Assembly (NCBI RefSeq): GCF_030936135.1
Contig: NC_082637.1
Span: 60,644,044 to 60,708,043 of the forward strand
From: Gavia stellata
Taxonomy: Eukaryota; Chordata; Aves; Gaviiformes; Gaviidae
Length of the DNA: 64,000 nt
Reading direction: 5' to 3'
Shown: positions 32,932-42,652 of the stretch, piece after piece
Layout: every line of letters begins with the position of its first letter
How positions within the stretch are numbered: the first letter of the stretch is position 1
The notes under the pieces: generated by a model
Database searches by the model: none
What the model was told of the DNA's origin: nothing
What the model saw: only the letters and a program-made list of their open reading frames with translations
Program-made: the position numbers and the translations under genes

Positions 32932-35907
32932 GAGAGGCAATATAAATATAAGGGACTTATGCATCTCTGGAGTTCTGGACTGCTACATTACGGTATCCAT
33001 TATAGCAGGTCACTTTCTCATGCAAGTTCATCCATATTGCTTTTAGTACCCTAAAAGTCTGCAGATGTGGACTTAAGAAGTCATATTATGTGATTTGTAG
33101 AAAGGAAGGGAAACTACAGACAAAACACTTCAGCAGTCTATGCTAACACAGAAGGTACTATCCTTCTTTCTGGCCAACTCCTACTAGCCAGATTTTGCAC
33201 AGAGAAATTCCCTCAGCTGTCAACTGCAGCATAGCTCAAAAGCTGCTCCATTGCTGCAATTGCATTAAAGGAAAGCAGTGTAGACAATGCTTCCCTCCTC
33301 ATGACAAAACAGGCTGGAAAAGATCAGGAAATTTATTCCATCACTCAGTTTCTATCAGATGAGAATTCAAAAAGTCTTCAGGGAAAGAAGGGAGTGGAAT
33401 CTGGTTCTCAATTGCCTGAAGTCCTGCTTCTCTGATGTAGCAGTTTAAAGAGAATATAGAGATAAAATGCAACATCCCCACATTTCCCTCAGTTTGTAGT
33501 TACTGATATGTACAGATGGACAGACTCTGCCTTCACAGCTATTGAATACTATGCTACCTATACTGCTATCTGGGGCTGAATATGCTCTTCAGATTTTTGG
33601 GAACAATTTTTCTAAAAAAGCCATTCTTCCAATGCCTGATGTAATGTATGTATGCAACAGAGAAGAAAATGGTATTTCAGGAGAATAGCTTGCTAAGAGT
33701 GCTGTGATCTGAGCTTCTCAGACATCTCAATGACTACGTTTTCTTCTAAGACCAAATCAGATTCCTGCTGAATGGGTCGCAATATAAATTTGTGTTGGCT
33801 TCACAAAACGGAAGATGGAATCTAATGTTTGTAGCTTTGCATGTTATATGCTACGATCTGCAATTAAAATTGTCTTGGTTTTGACAAATCTATATGACAT
33901 GCAATGTGGATTCTAAGAAGATAGACGTACAAACCCCAAATCTGTCACAAATATAAATTAGAAGCAAGCTTTGCTGAGCACAGCCACTGTATATACTGAT
34001 TGATTTGGGTGGTAAACTGACAGGCACAATCATTTTCACAGACCAGTGACGAAGTGCTTTGCAAAATACATGATGTGAAGTGACACACAGGTTTCAATAC
34101 TGAAATAACAGATAAAATGGATTTAGCAACATAATAGTTTGAGGCATGTAATAGCCAAAATTTCACCTTCTTTCTAGAGTAATGACTACAGCACAAACAA
34201 AAGTCACAGACTTGATGAAAGTGAAAGCTGTTTTCTGCTCTGTGTTATGTAGAAACTGATCATGCAAATGATGAGTTTTGTCCCTTCAGGACAGAAATCT
34301 CTGACTCTATGACAAGGAATAGGAAAAAAAAGTAATCCTATCAATGAGAGCAATGAAAACACATATATTTCCACAATAAACCTAGGAAATACATAACTCA
34401 GTAGTATAGTAGTGTATGGATTACATCAATGCACGGACATGTTTTTAGTACATCTCTCCTTTAAGCAACTGTTTTTTCGGTTTTGCTGTTGCTTTTGCCC
34501 TTTATGTAATCACGAAGAAAAACATTAAATATTCCACTTATTTTGTGCTCATTCTGAAAAAAATACAATCCGAAGAGTTGTTAATTGACATACTAGAATT
34601 AGCATGAGCGTGATATTGTAAATTTTTTTCTCTTTTCTACAGTATATATATAACATTTTGCAATCATTGGCTTAACACCTTACTGCTGGACGTTATCTGT
34701 TAGGAAAGTATTCTGTCTGTCATGAGAATCACCAGCCCAGATGAAGCCGAAGGTACCTCTACTTCAGAGGACTATCTTTTATAGCAGCTAGCAGAACCTT
34801 CTTGGGAAGACAGGGAAAAAACAGGTTTCTGTAACCTGTCAATTTCCAGCTACCAGTGACATAAGGACTTTTTGAGTGGTAGGTTGCTGTTGGGTCTCAT
34901 GTTTAATGATCACTACTTCACATGGTTGTTTCTGAATCTGTATAATTGCACTTGGAAACCCCATCATAATTTGGCCCCTCCAGCATTGTGCACAAGTTGT
35001 TTGTAGCCATGATTGGAAAATGTATTTCATGTTGTTTAAAACTGTAATCTTCAGCCACAATAAGCCTAGTAGGTCAATCTGAATGACATCAAAGGAAACC
35101 AGCACACTGCTAATTCTGCTGATCTGTTCAGAAATCTCTCCATCCTGAGTCTCAAATATCTTTTCTGAGTGAAATAGCTAATACGGAGCCCATCATTTTT
35201 TCTTTTCCATGTATGTATTATCTCATACCATGCATACATAACCTGTTTTGTCCATGGCAACCAGGGTGCATGATTAAGACATTATCAGATCAGACAGTTG
35301 TATTCCCAGCAAAAAGGTCACAGACTCCACCAAGTGGCATTTACTTTCATTTTTTTGTTAGGCCTTCACCAGGAGAAGAATCCTAAATGTGGCCTTGTGC
35401 CTTGTGACTTTGGAAATTGCTTAATTTAATACGAAGTTTTCTGACTTTAGATGTAGCACATGCAATTTCCAAATGCATATGAAAAACAAGAGACAATTAT
35501 GAAATCAAGAGGTACCAAAATGTTACAGGAGATAAAAGGTACAGCTAACATATAATGCGTAACACATTAACCGTCAAAGGCTTTAAACCAATGGTTACTG
35601 TACAAAACAGAGAGAGGAACGTGGAAGCTCTTTCATAGCTGGAAAAATGGTCCATTCCATGACCTGCTAAAAAGAAACCTAGGGACATAAGGCAGACTTT
35701 ACTGAAAATACACTTACTGGCACTAAGGAAAGATACAAAAATAAAAGTTGGTGGGAAATAGAATGCAAAAGACACAAGGTAAGGATTATGTAGCAAAAAT
35801 TGTAGTTCATTGTATGCTTGTAACTTGGGACACTGACAGTTTCAGCTGCCTCAGCAGCTTCAGCAAAATCCTCTGAGTAACTCCAGCTGCTTGACACAAG
35901 CTGCACG

Positions 35908-36443
35908 TGTTACAGGACGTCTTGAAAAACAAGGGTTAAAAGCAAGTATGAATAATGTAAAGAAGATACTTCATAACAACTGCATCTGGCACTTAGACAT
36001 ATTAGAGATAAAGACTGTCTTCACTAACTCTCTGCTAACTAACAATAACAATTAGCACAAGGACGAATCGTAGAAAAATAGAACGGACTGCCAAAATAGT
36101 GCCCTAAAGTTAACTTGCCTCATTATAATCTCATTATAGTACTAAGGAACACACCTCCTAGCTAGAGAAGCCCCAACCCAATTAAGCCCCCTACTCTCTG
36201 AGCATGCGTGGTGAATTAAAAGAGAACTGTAACTTTAAGATGAAGTAAGAAAAGTATTAACCAATAGTTAATTAAGGGGTAGAACCAGTAGGCGCAACTA
36301 ACTTTGTTAACTGTTTTAAATACCTGTCATGATTTTAACCCTGTGTGCAAGCTTTGTGGAGAAATCCCCTTGCACCCGGCGCCACAATAAACATGCCTGC
36401 TTTATAACTCTGTGGGAGTTGTGAAGTTTGTTTCCCCATGTCA
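35908..36443 (+). repeat. 5' LTR
   Basis: Starts TGTTACAGGACG and ends CCCCATGTCA, matching the 3' LTR at 44200-44735. Promoter-like elements are a CCAAT box (36261-36265) and a TATA-like TTTTAAATA (36314-36322). The polyadenylation signal AATAAA is at 36386-36391, so the U3-R-U5 order is plausible. The bases before it (GCACG) and after the 3' LTR (CACAC) do not form a clean target duplication; a 4-bp one with one mismatch (CACG/CACA) is possible. Confidence 0.93.
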
Positions 36444-36447
36444 ATTT

Positions 36448-36465
36448 TGGCACCCCAGATGGGAC
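36448..36465 (+). other. Primer-binding site candidate
   Basis: TGGCACCCCAGATGGGAC lies four bases after the LTR end, where a PBS should be, and starts with TGG, the complement of a tRNA CCA end. I cannot assign the tRNA with confidence. Confidence 0.6.
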
Positions 36466-36693
36466 ACTCTTTGCCTGGCTGTGGGACCAGCTGAGAGGGG
36501 GACGTCCTTGGTGTGGCCTGAGATTTCCTGGAGGACATCACTCCCTTGCCCGATCACTGCAGGGACAGACAAGGACCATCAGCGGACCAGGTATGTTAAA
36601 GGAGGGGAACCTGTAAGTCATGAGGAGGCATCCTACACGAGGTAAAGAGCATTGTGCTCGCCCCGGGTGGGATTCGAATCCAGTAGTGAGGGC

Positions 36694-36787
36694 GCGGGAA
36701 TCCCTGAATAAGGGAAGTACGCAGACGCGGGAATCCCTGATTAAGGGAAGTACACGGACACGGGAATCCCTGAATAAGGGAAGTACG
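36694..36787 (+). repeat. 33-bp tandem repeat in the proviral leader, about 3 units
   Basis: Units start at 36694, 36727 and 36760, and share a GGGAATCCCTGAATAAGGGAA-type core with few differences (AATAAG versus ATTAAG in unit 2). Because 33 is divisible by three, the frame is kept and both strands have open frames through the array. Each unit contains the imperfect palindrome GGGAATCCCT. Confidence 0.85.
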
Positions 36788-37531
36788 CGGGGGGGCTATC
36801 CTTTGTACCAACTATTATAACCCATGGGAATTTAAATGTATATTGTTGTGGCTATAATTGGCATTTTATGATAGTCACTACAATCTATATACTTAAGAAG
36901 TTTTGTGCCCAGTACTGTGTATTCTGTGAAAAGTGCTTCCTGATCTGCGGTTCCGTGTTCTTCACGAGGAGAGCGGCCGGAGACGGACAAAGCCTATGAC
37001 AGACTCTGTTAATCGAACCGATTGTTAACCCTTATTTTCCTATACACAGATATCAGGATTTTTCATGCAACCCAATATATGTTTTTGAATGTTTTGGTTG
37101 TAAACAGAACGTTTGAGTATGGTTTGGGGATGAGACGATTTTTGGCGTAGTGAGTGTCAAGGAAATGAAATAAGATTGAGTGCTCAGGCCAGCTTAGGCA
37201 GGTGCTTTGTGGAAATATAAAAGGTATAAGGAATCAGTAAGAATGGCACTGATATGTGGCGGGGGAAATGTAGAACAGAATAGTGACGGGTTTATTTGGC
37301 GTGGAGCACTGTCTGATTTGCAATTACTGTTGCTTGTTTGTTCGTGCTAAGTGTTTGGAGTGTCATAAGTACATTATTTCCTTTTTGACAATTGTCTTGA
37401 ATTTAGGTGCATTAGCTGTGGGGCGAGTATGCCCTTGCATCTTTTGCCTTGGATCAGGTAGTATTGTTGTCAATTCAATCAGGTTGTATTCTTAGGCTGA
37501 GGAATAAGCCCCTGCGGGCAGGGTGTTCATT

Positions 37532-37852
37532 ATGGGAGGTAAACAAAGTGGCGGAATATTGAAAAGGAGCCCTCTAGGCTGTATTTTAGCTCACTGGAAG
37601 GAGATAGGAGATCCGCCAGGAGGAAGCGTGAGCAGAAAGACTTTAATTAAATATTGTAATCAATGGTGGCCTTTGTATAAATTGGATGATGAGGAGAAAT
37701 GGCCCTTTAATGGAACCTTGAATTATAATACCTTGTTGCAATTGATGTTGTTTTTGAGGGGGAGCTGGTACCGCATTTCCCGGATGCCGGGGGGAAGCAG
37801 GGAAATGGCCCCGCGGCCTCCCCGGCTAGGGGAGGGAGCTGAAGCCCAGTAA
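37532..37852 (+). pseudogene. gag: gag matrix (MA) remnant
   Basis: ATG at 37532 gives an N-terminal MGGKQSGG, a typical myristoylation signal. It is followed by LGCILAHWKEIGD, an Asn-Gln-Trp-Trp-Pro block and WPFNGTLNYNTLLQLMLFL, features of a gamma-type matrix domain. Matrix homology ends near 37760. The remaining 25-30 codons to the stop at 37852 are GC-rich and unlike matrix. Capsid and nucleocapsid are not found, so the gag gene was gutted by deletion. The protein would normally target Gag to the plasma membrane. Confidence 0.82.
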
Positions 37853-38330
37853 AACCGCTGTGATGAGGCCTGAGCACGGTGCTGCGTGGTGTGTGCCCAA
37901 GGGGGCCCCTCCCACCTCAAAGGTGCTTCTCAGAGGCAGCAGCCCCACTGCTCAGAATCACAGAGAAAGGGCAGACCCTGTCCTTGAATTTATCTTTTCA
38001 AGATGAAACCTATTAACCAAGCTTGAACACCTACGGATGATGATTTTGTAACGGTAAAGGGAGCTGCTGGCCAAAGTGAAAAGACGTACTTTTAAAACCT
38101 CTTAAATTTAGACTGGGAAAACAATTGGGAATACACAAATTCTTATATATGCCTAATTCACCAAAACCTCTATTGGGGCGAGACTTATTGGAATAACTAA
38201 AAGCAGAAATAAAATTTGAGAAAGGAAAAATAGAACTTCAAGTGGGGGATGACCAGCTAATTGAACTCCTGAGTCTGACCCTCATAGATACTCCTGTTAG
38301 CTCAGAAGTACTAAGGAGATCCAGAACCAA
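37853..38330 (+). pseudogene. Collapsed gag/pro region with protease C-terminal remnant
   Basis: The first half (37853-38000) is a GC-rich stretch full of stops; it is not recognised. From about 38045, broken frames resemble the end of a retroviral protease: a FRLGKQLGIHKFLYMP segment and an LLGRDLLE block near 38175-38195. These are followed by the linker into RT. The active-site DTG region is absent. Several stops and frame changes occur, for example TAA after LLE. Confidence 0.65.
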
Positions 38331-39240
38331 GTATAACCAGGGGTATGGTCCTCAGAAATACCAGGAAAAGCAAAAAATGCCTCCCCAATAATAGTCAGGC
38401 TCAAATCAGGGACGTGGCCTGTAAGAATTAAGCAATATCCCCTCAGAACTGAAGATAGGGAAGGAATCTGACCAATAATCAACCGATTTATCAAATATGG
38501 GCTACCAACAGAATGTGAATCGGAATGTAACACTCCCATTCTACCTGTCAAAAAGCAGGATGGTAATTATCGAATAGTACAGGATCTCAGCTCCATTAAT
38601 AAAATTGTTGAGGATCTGCATCCTGTTGTAGCAAACCCATACAGATTATTAACTAAATTGACACTTGAATTGGCCTGCTTTACCGTATTGGACCTGAAAT
38701 ACACCTTCTTTTGCCTACCTTTGAGTTCAGAGAGCCAGTTGCTGTTTGCATTTGAGCGGGAAAACCCAGACTCTGGGAGAAAGACATAACTAACGTGGAC
38801 TGTGTTACCACAGGGGTTTAAAAATAGCCCCACTCTTTTTGGGAACCAACTAGCCAAAGACTTGGAACAGTAGGAGTGACCGCATGGAGGTGAAATAATA
38901 TTACAATATGTAGATGATCTATTGATAGCCACTAAAACAAAAGGGCTATGTATTATATGGACAGTCAGACTGCTAATTTTCCTTGGACTTAATGGCTATC
39001 AAGTCTCTCCACAGAAAGCCCAAATAGCTCAGTGGCAGGTAACTTACCTCGGATACGAGATAACTGCTGGCCAGAGGACCCTAGGAACAGCAAGAAAGGA
39101 GGCCATCTGCCAAACTCCTCGACCACAGATGGCTAAAGAACTCCGTATGTTTTTAGAGATGACGGGATGGTGTCATCTATAGATCTATAACTACAGACTC
39201 TTGGTAAGGCCACTCTCTAAACTGTTGAAATCTAATTCAA
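38331..39240 (+). pseudogene. pol: pol reverse transcriptase, multiply disabled
   Basis: RT landmarks run in order: a PLRTEDREGI block, ILPVKKQDGNYRIVQDL (near 38540-38585), LPQGFKNSPTLFGNQLAKDL (38807-38865), and the catalytic YVDD (38907-38918). Next comes the QVSPQKAQIAQWQVTYLGYE block (about 39000-39060), followed by LRMFLEMTGWC. Disabling changes seen include TAG at 38871-38873 and TGA at 38877-38879 just before YVDD, a TAA in the preceding region (38788-38790), and a probable deletion after YVDD. The enzyme normally copies viral RNA into DNA. Confidence 0.88.
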
Positions 39241-39646
39241 AAGACCTCACCTGGAATGGGGAAGCAGAAAGAGCATTCCAGCAACTGAAAAGGAAATTAA
39301 TGGAAGCCCCTGCTTTGGGGTTACCACATATTACTAAGACATTCTGGTTGTTCTCCCATGAGAAACAGGGAATAGCCCTGGGAATTCTAGCCCAAAACTT
39401 GGCACTATATAGAAGAGCAGTGGCGTATTTCTCCAAACAACTTGATGTAAAGGTTGATGAAGTAAAGGTTGGCCTAGCTGCTTAAGGGTGGTAGCAGCAT
39501 TGGTGCTAAATATTCAAGAAGCATGTAAATTTACATTGGGCCAAAAGATTACAGTGCTGATATCTCATACTGTATCTACAGTATTAGAGGTAAAAGGCGG
39601 CCATTGGCTCTCACCACAGAGATTCGTTAAATATCAGGCTGTTCTG
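39241..39646 (+). pseudogene. pol: pol connection / RNase H, first part, broken by CR1
   Basis: Two neighbouring open segments (39201-39485 and 39488-39646) encode RPLSKLLKS, LMEAPALGLPH, AVAYFSKQLD and a GGHWLSPQRF block, as in the connection domain before RNase H. A stop at 39483-39485 and then the CR1 insertion near 39647 terminate it. The domain continues after the CR1 at about 40904. Confidence 0.82.
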
Positions 39647-40903
39647 GTGGACTTCAGCAAAGCCTTTGATACTGTTCCCCACAGTATTCTCCTGGAGAAG
39701 CTGGCGACTCGTGGTTTAGACAGGAACACTCTTCGCTGGGTTAAAAACTGGCTGGATGGCTGAGCCCAGAGAGTTGTAGTGAATGGGGTGAAATCCAGCT
39801 GGCGGCCGGTCACAAGCGGAGTCCCCCAGGGCTCAGTTTTGGGACCGGTCTTGTTTAATGTCTTTATTGATGATCTGGATGAGGGGATAGAGTGCTCCCT
39901 CAGCAAGTTTGCAGATGACACCAAGTTGGATGGGAGTGTTGATCTGCTTGAGAGTAGGAAGACTCTGCAGAGGGATCTGGACAGGCTGGATCAATGGGCT
40001 GAGGCCAACCGGATGAAGTTCAATAAGGCCAAGTGCCGGGTTCTACACTTCGGCCACAACAACCCCAGGCAACGCTACAGGCTTGGGGATGAGTGGCTGG
40101 AAAGCTCCCCCGCAGAAAAGGACCTGGGGGTGTTGATTGACAGCCGGCTGAAGATGAGCCAGCAGTGTGCCCAGGTGGCCAAGAAGGCCAACGACATCCT
40201 GGCTTGTATCAGAAATGGTGTGGCCAGCAGGAGTAGGGAGGTGATCATGCCTCTGTACTCGGCTCTGGTGAGGCTGCACCTCAAATACTGTGTTCAGTTT
40301 TGGGCCCCTCACTACAAGAAAGACATTGAGGTGCGGGAGCGTGTCCAGAGAAGGGCGACGAAGCTGGTGAGGGGTCTGGAGCACAAGTCTGATGAGGAGC
40401 GGCTGAGGGAGCTGGGGTTGTTTAGCCTGGAGAAGAGGAGGCTGAGGGGAGACCTTATCGCTCTCTACAACTACCTGAAAGGGGGTTGCAGAGAGGTGGG
40501 TGTTGGTCTCTTCTCCCAAGTGACTAGTGACAGGACTAGAGGAAATGGCCTCAAGTTGCGCCAGGGGAGGTTCAGGCTAGATATTAGGAAAAAGTTCTTT
40601 ACTGAGACAGTAGTGAAACATTGGAATAGGCTGCCCAGGGAGGTGGTAGAGTCACCCTCCCTGGAGGTATTCAAGGAGCGTGTGGATGTGGCATTGTGGG
40701 ATGTAGCTTGATGGGCATGGTGCTGTGTGTTGTTGAGTGGGTTGGTTTTTGGTGTGTTGTGGTTTGTTGTTGTTGTGTGGTTTGGTTTTTTTTTTGGTTG
40801 GTTTTGGGTTGGGTTTTTTTTTTTTTTTTCTTTTTTAGGTTGGACTTTATGATCTTACAGGTCTTTTCCAACCTTAGTGATTCTGTGATTCTGTGATTCT
40901 ATG
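39647..40903 (+). mobile_element. CR1 LINE copy 4, 5'-truncated, inserted in the provirus
   Basis: CR1 homology starts at GACTTCAGCAAAGCC ([11 protein letters not shown]) and runs to the octamer tail ATTCTGTGATTCTGTGATTCTATG ending at 40903, after which the proviral RNase H resumes. TGA at 39761-39763 interrupts the RT at the same codon as in copy 1. From 39779 to 40711 the frame is open for 310 codons with FADDTK and ends at the same VALWDVA as copy 3. The 3' UTR (40712-40860) is G/T-rich and the same type as in copy 3, so both belong to one subfamily. Confidence 0.94.
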
Positions 40904-41500
40904 TGGAAATAATTGTTACTAACATTGTCAATCCAGCAACTTTCCTCAGTGGAAGCACGGGAGAACTGGTATCACATGACTGCCTGGAAATGATTGGAGC
41001 GGTCTATTCCAGCCGACCAGATCTAAAGGAGGAGCCACTGGAAGACGCTGAGGATTCCTGGTACAAAGATTGAAGTAGCTTTGTTCGACAAGGCGTCCAC
41101 AGAGCAGGATATGCAATAACCACCATGAATAAGGTAATAGAATCCGCAGCCCTTGCCCCAAATACCTCGGTACAAAAAGCAGAAATAATCGCTTTAACCT
41201 GAGCATTGGAGCTAGCCAAAGACAAAAAAGATTAATATCTGGACGGACTTCAAATACGTTTTTGCAGTAGTCCATGGCCATGGAGCCATATGGAAAGAAA
41301 GGGGACTCCTATCCACCCAAGAGAAACACATAAAACATGCTGAAGAAATTCTTAGGCTCCTGGAAGCAGTGCAGCAACCCAAAAAGGTGGCTATCATGCA
41401 TTGCAAGGCTCATCAGAAAGGAGACACCGCTCAAGAGTTGGGCAATGTTATGGTGGATCGAGAAGCCAAAAGAGCAGCTGAGAAAGATGAATTACAGGTG
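40904..41500 (+). pseudogene. pol: pol RNase H, second part
   Basis: After the CR1 the provirus resumes. Broken frames show a GYAITTMNKVIES segment, a KAEIIALT-ALELAKDKK segment with an in-frame TGA, and the HCKAHQKGDTAQELGN-VMVDREAKRAA end of RNase H (41399-41480). At least one frameshift lies between 41230 and 41370. The domain normally degrades the RNA strand during reverse transcription. Confidence 0.82.
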
Positions 41501-42652
41501 CAGTCTTTGGTCCCAGATGGTAAAATACAAATTGATTGTGAATCCATGTATTCCAAAGAAGATCAGAAATTAGTTGAAGGCTTAGGTGGAGAAATAGAGA
41601 AAGGTAAGTGGACAAAGACTCCTCAGGGCAAAATAATAATCCCATTTGCGTTATTGTGGGCCATAGTTATAGCAGAACACAGGAAATCCCATTGGGGAGC
41701 TGAGGCATTGTATAAACATTTGAGTCAGCGCATAGTTGCCCGGAACTTCTACATTACTGTTAAGCAAGTGACACAGCAGTGTGAAGTATGTTTGCAAAAT
41801 AATCCTAAAGTAAGCCCTAAAGTCCAACCAGGACAAATAGGGAAAGGAAACTATCCAGGGCAGCAGTGGCAAATCGATTTCTCAGAACTTCCAAGAAAAG
41901 GGGGGTTTCGATAACTACTGGTTCTAACAGACACCTTTTCAGGCTGGCCCGAAGCATTCCCTTGCCGAACTAATAAGGCTAAGGAGGTAACTAAAGCACT
42001 ACTACAAGAAATAATACCGAGATTCAGGATTCCTGCAACAATCTCCTCGGATAGAGGACCACATTTCATTGTAAAAATTGTTCAACAAGTTAGTAAACTC
42101 TTGGGAATAGATTGGCAGTTACATACCTCATCTAGGCCACAAGCAAATGGTCAAGTGGAAAAGGTGAACCACTTAATTAAGTTACAGATTGTAAAATTGG
42201 GGCAGGAGGCAGGATTGTCTTGGCCACAATCATTATCTTTGGCTCTCCTGAGGGCCCAGATAAGCCCAGAACTAAAGAAGGGTTGAGCCCTTTTGAAATA
42301 CTGTATGGGAGGCCCAATATTTTACAGGAGGGAATATCAACTCAGATTGGAGACAAAACATTATCTGATTATATGATAAGCCTGCAAAAACAACTTAGGA
42401 ACCAGAGCCCGAGGTCCTGATGGGCCGGTGCATAATATTAAACCTGGTGATTATGTGTATGTGAAGTCCTTTACAGATTCACCTCTGAAACTGAAATGGG
42501 AAGGCCCCTTCCAGGTGCTGCTGACATCCCATACAGTGATCAAGATTAAAGAGCAGACCTCGTGGGTGCATCACACCAGTGTGAAGAAAGCCCCTAAGCC
42601 ACGATGGGAATTGATACCTATGGGACCATTGAAGCTTCGCATTCAAAAGTGA
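41501..42652 (+). pseudogene. pol: pol integrase, catalytic triad present but frame broken
   Basis: The zinc-binding part (about 41670-41810) has the EHRKSHWGAEALYKHL and CEVC elements of an HHCC finger. The core triad is visible: Asp in WQIDF (41876-41878), Asp in SSDRGPHF (42050-42052) and Glu in GQVEKVNH (42158-42160). Spacing from the second Asp to Glu is 35 residues, the DD35E pattern. A TAA at 41912-41914 interrupts the core, and a frameshift occurs near 42283, after which the frame resumes at [11 protein letters not shown]. The C-terminal part includes the KLKWEGPFQVLL block. It stops with TGA at 42650-42652, overlapping the env start. Confidence 0.9.

Larger units (their letters stand above)
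23991..35907. other. Long AT-rich non-coding stretch with simple repeats
   Basis: I see no supported gene in almost 12 kb. The longest frames (26644-27018, 124 codons; 29241-29558 minus, 105 codons) have no domain, no codon pattern and no splice context that I can defend. Simple-sequence tracts are listed separately. Unspliced intronic sequence of a large gene is possible but not demonstrable here. Confidence 0.5.

Noticed and set aside
36620..36820. Small protein gene over the leader repeat
   Set aside because: The frame is open because 33-bp units lack stops; both strands are open and no motif is present.
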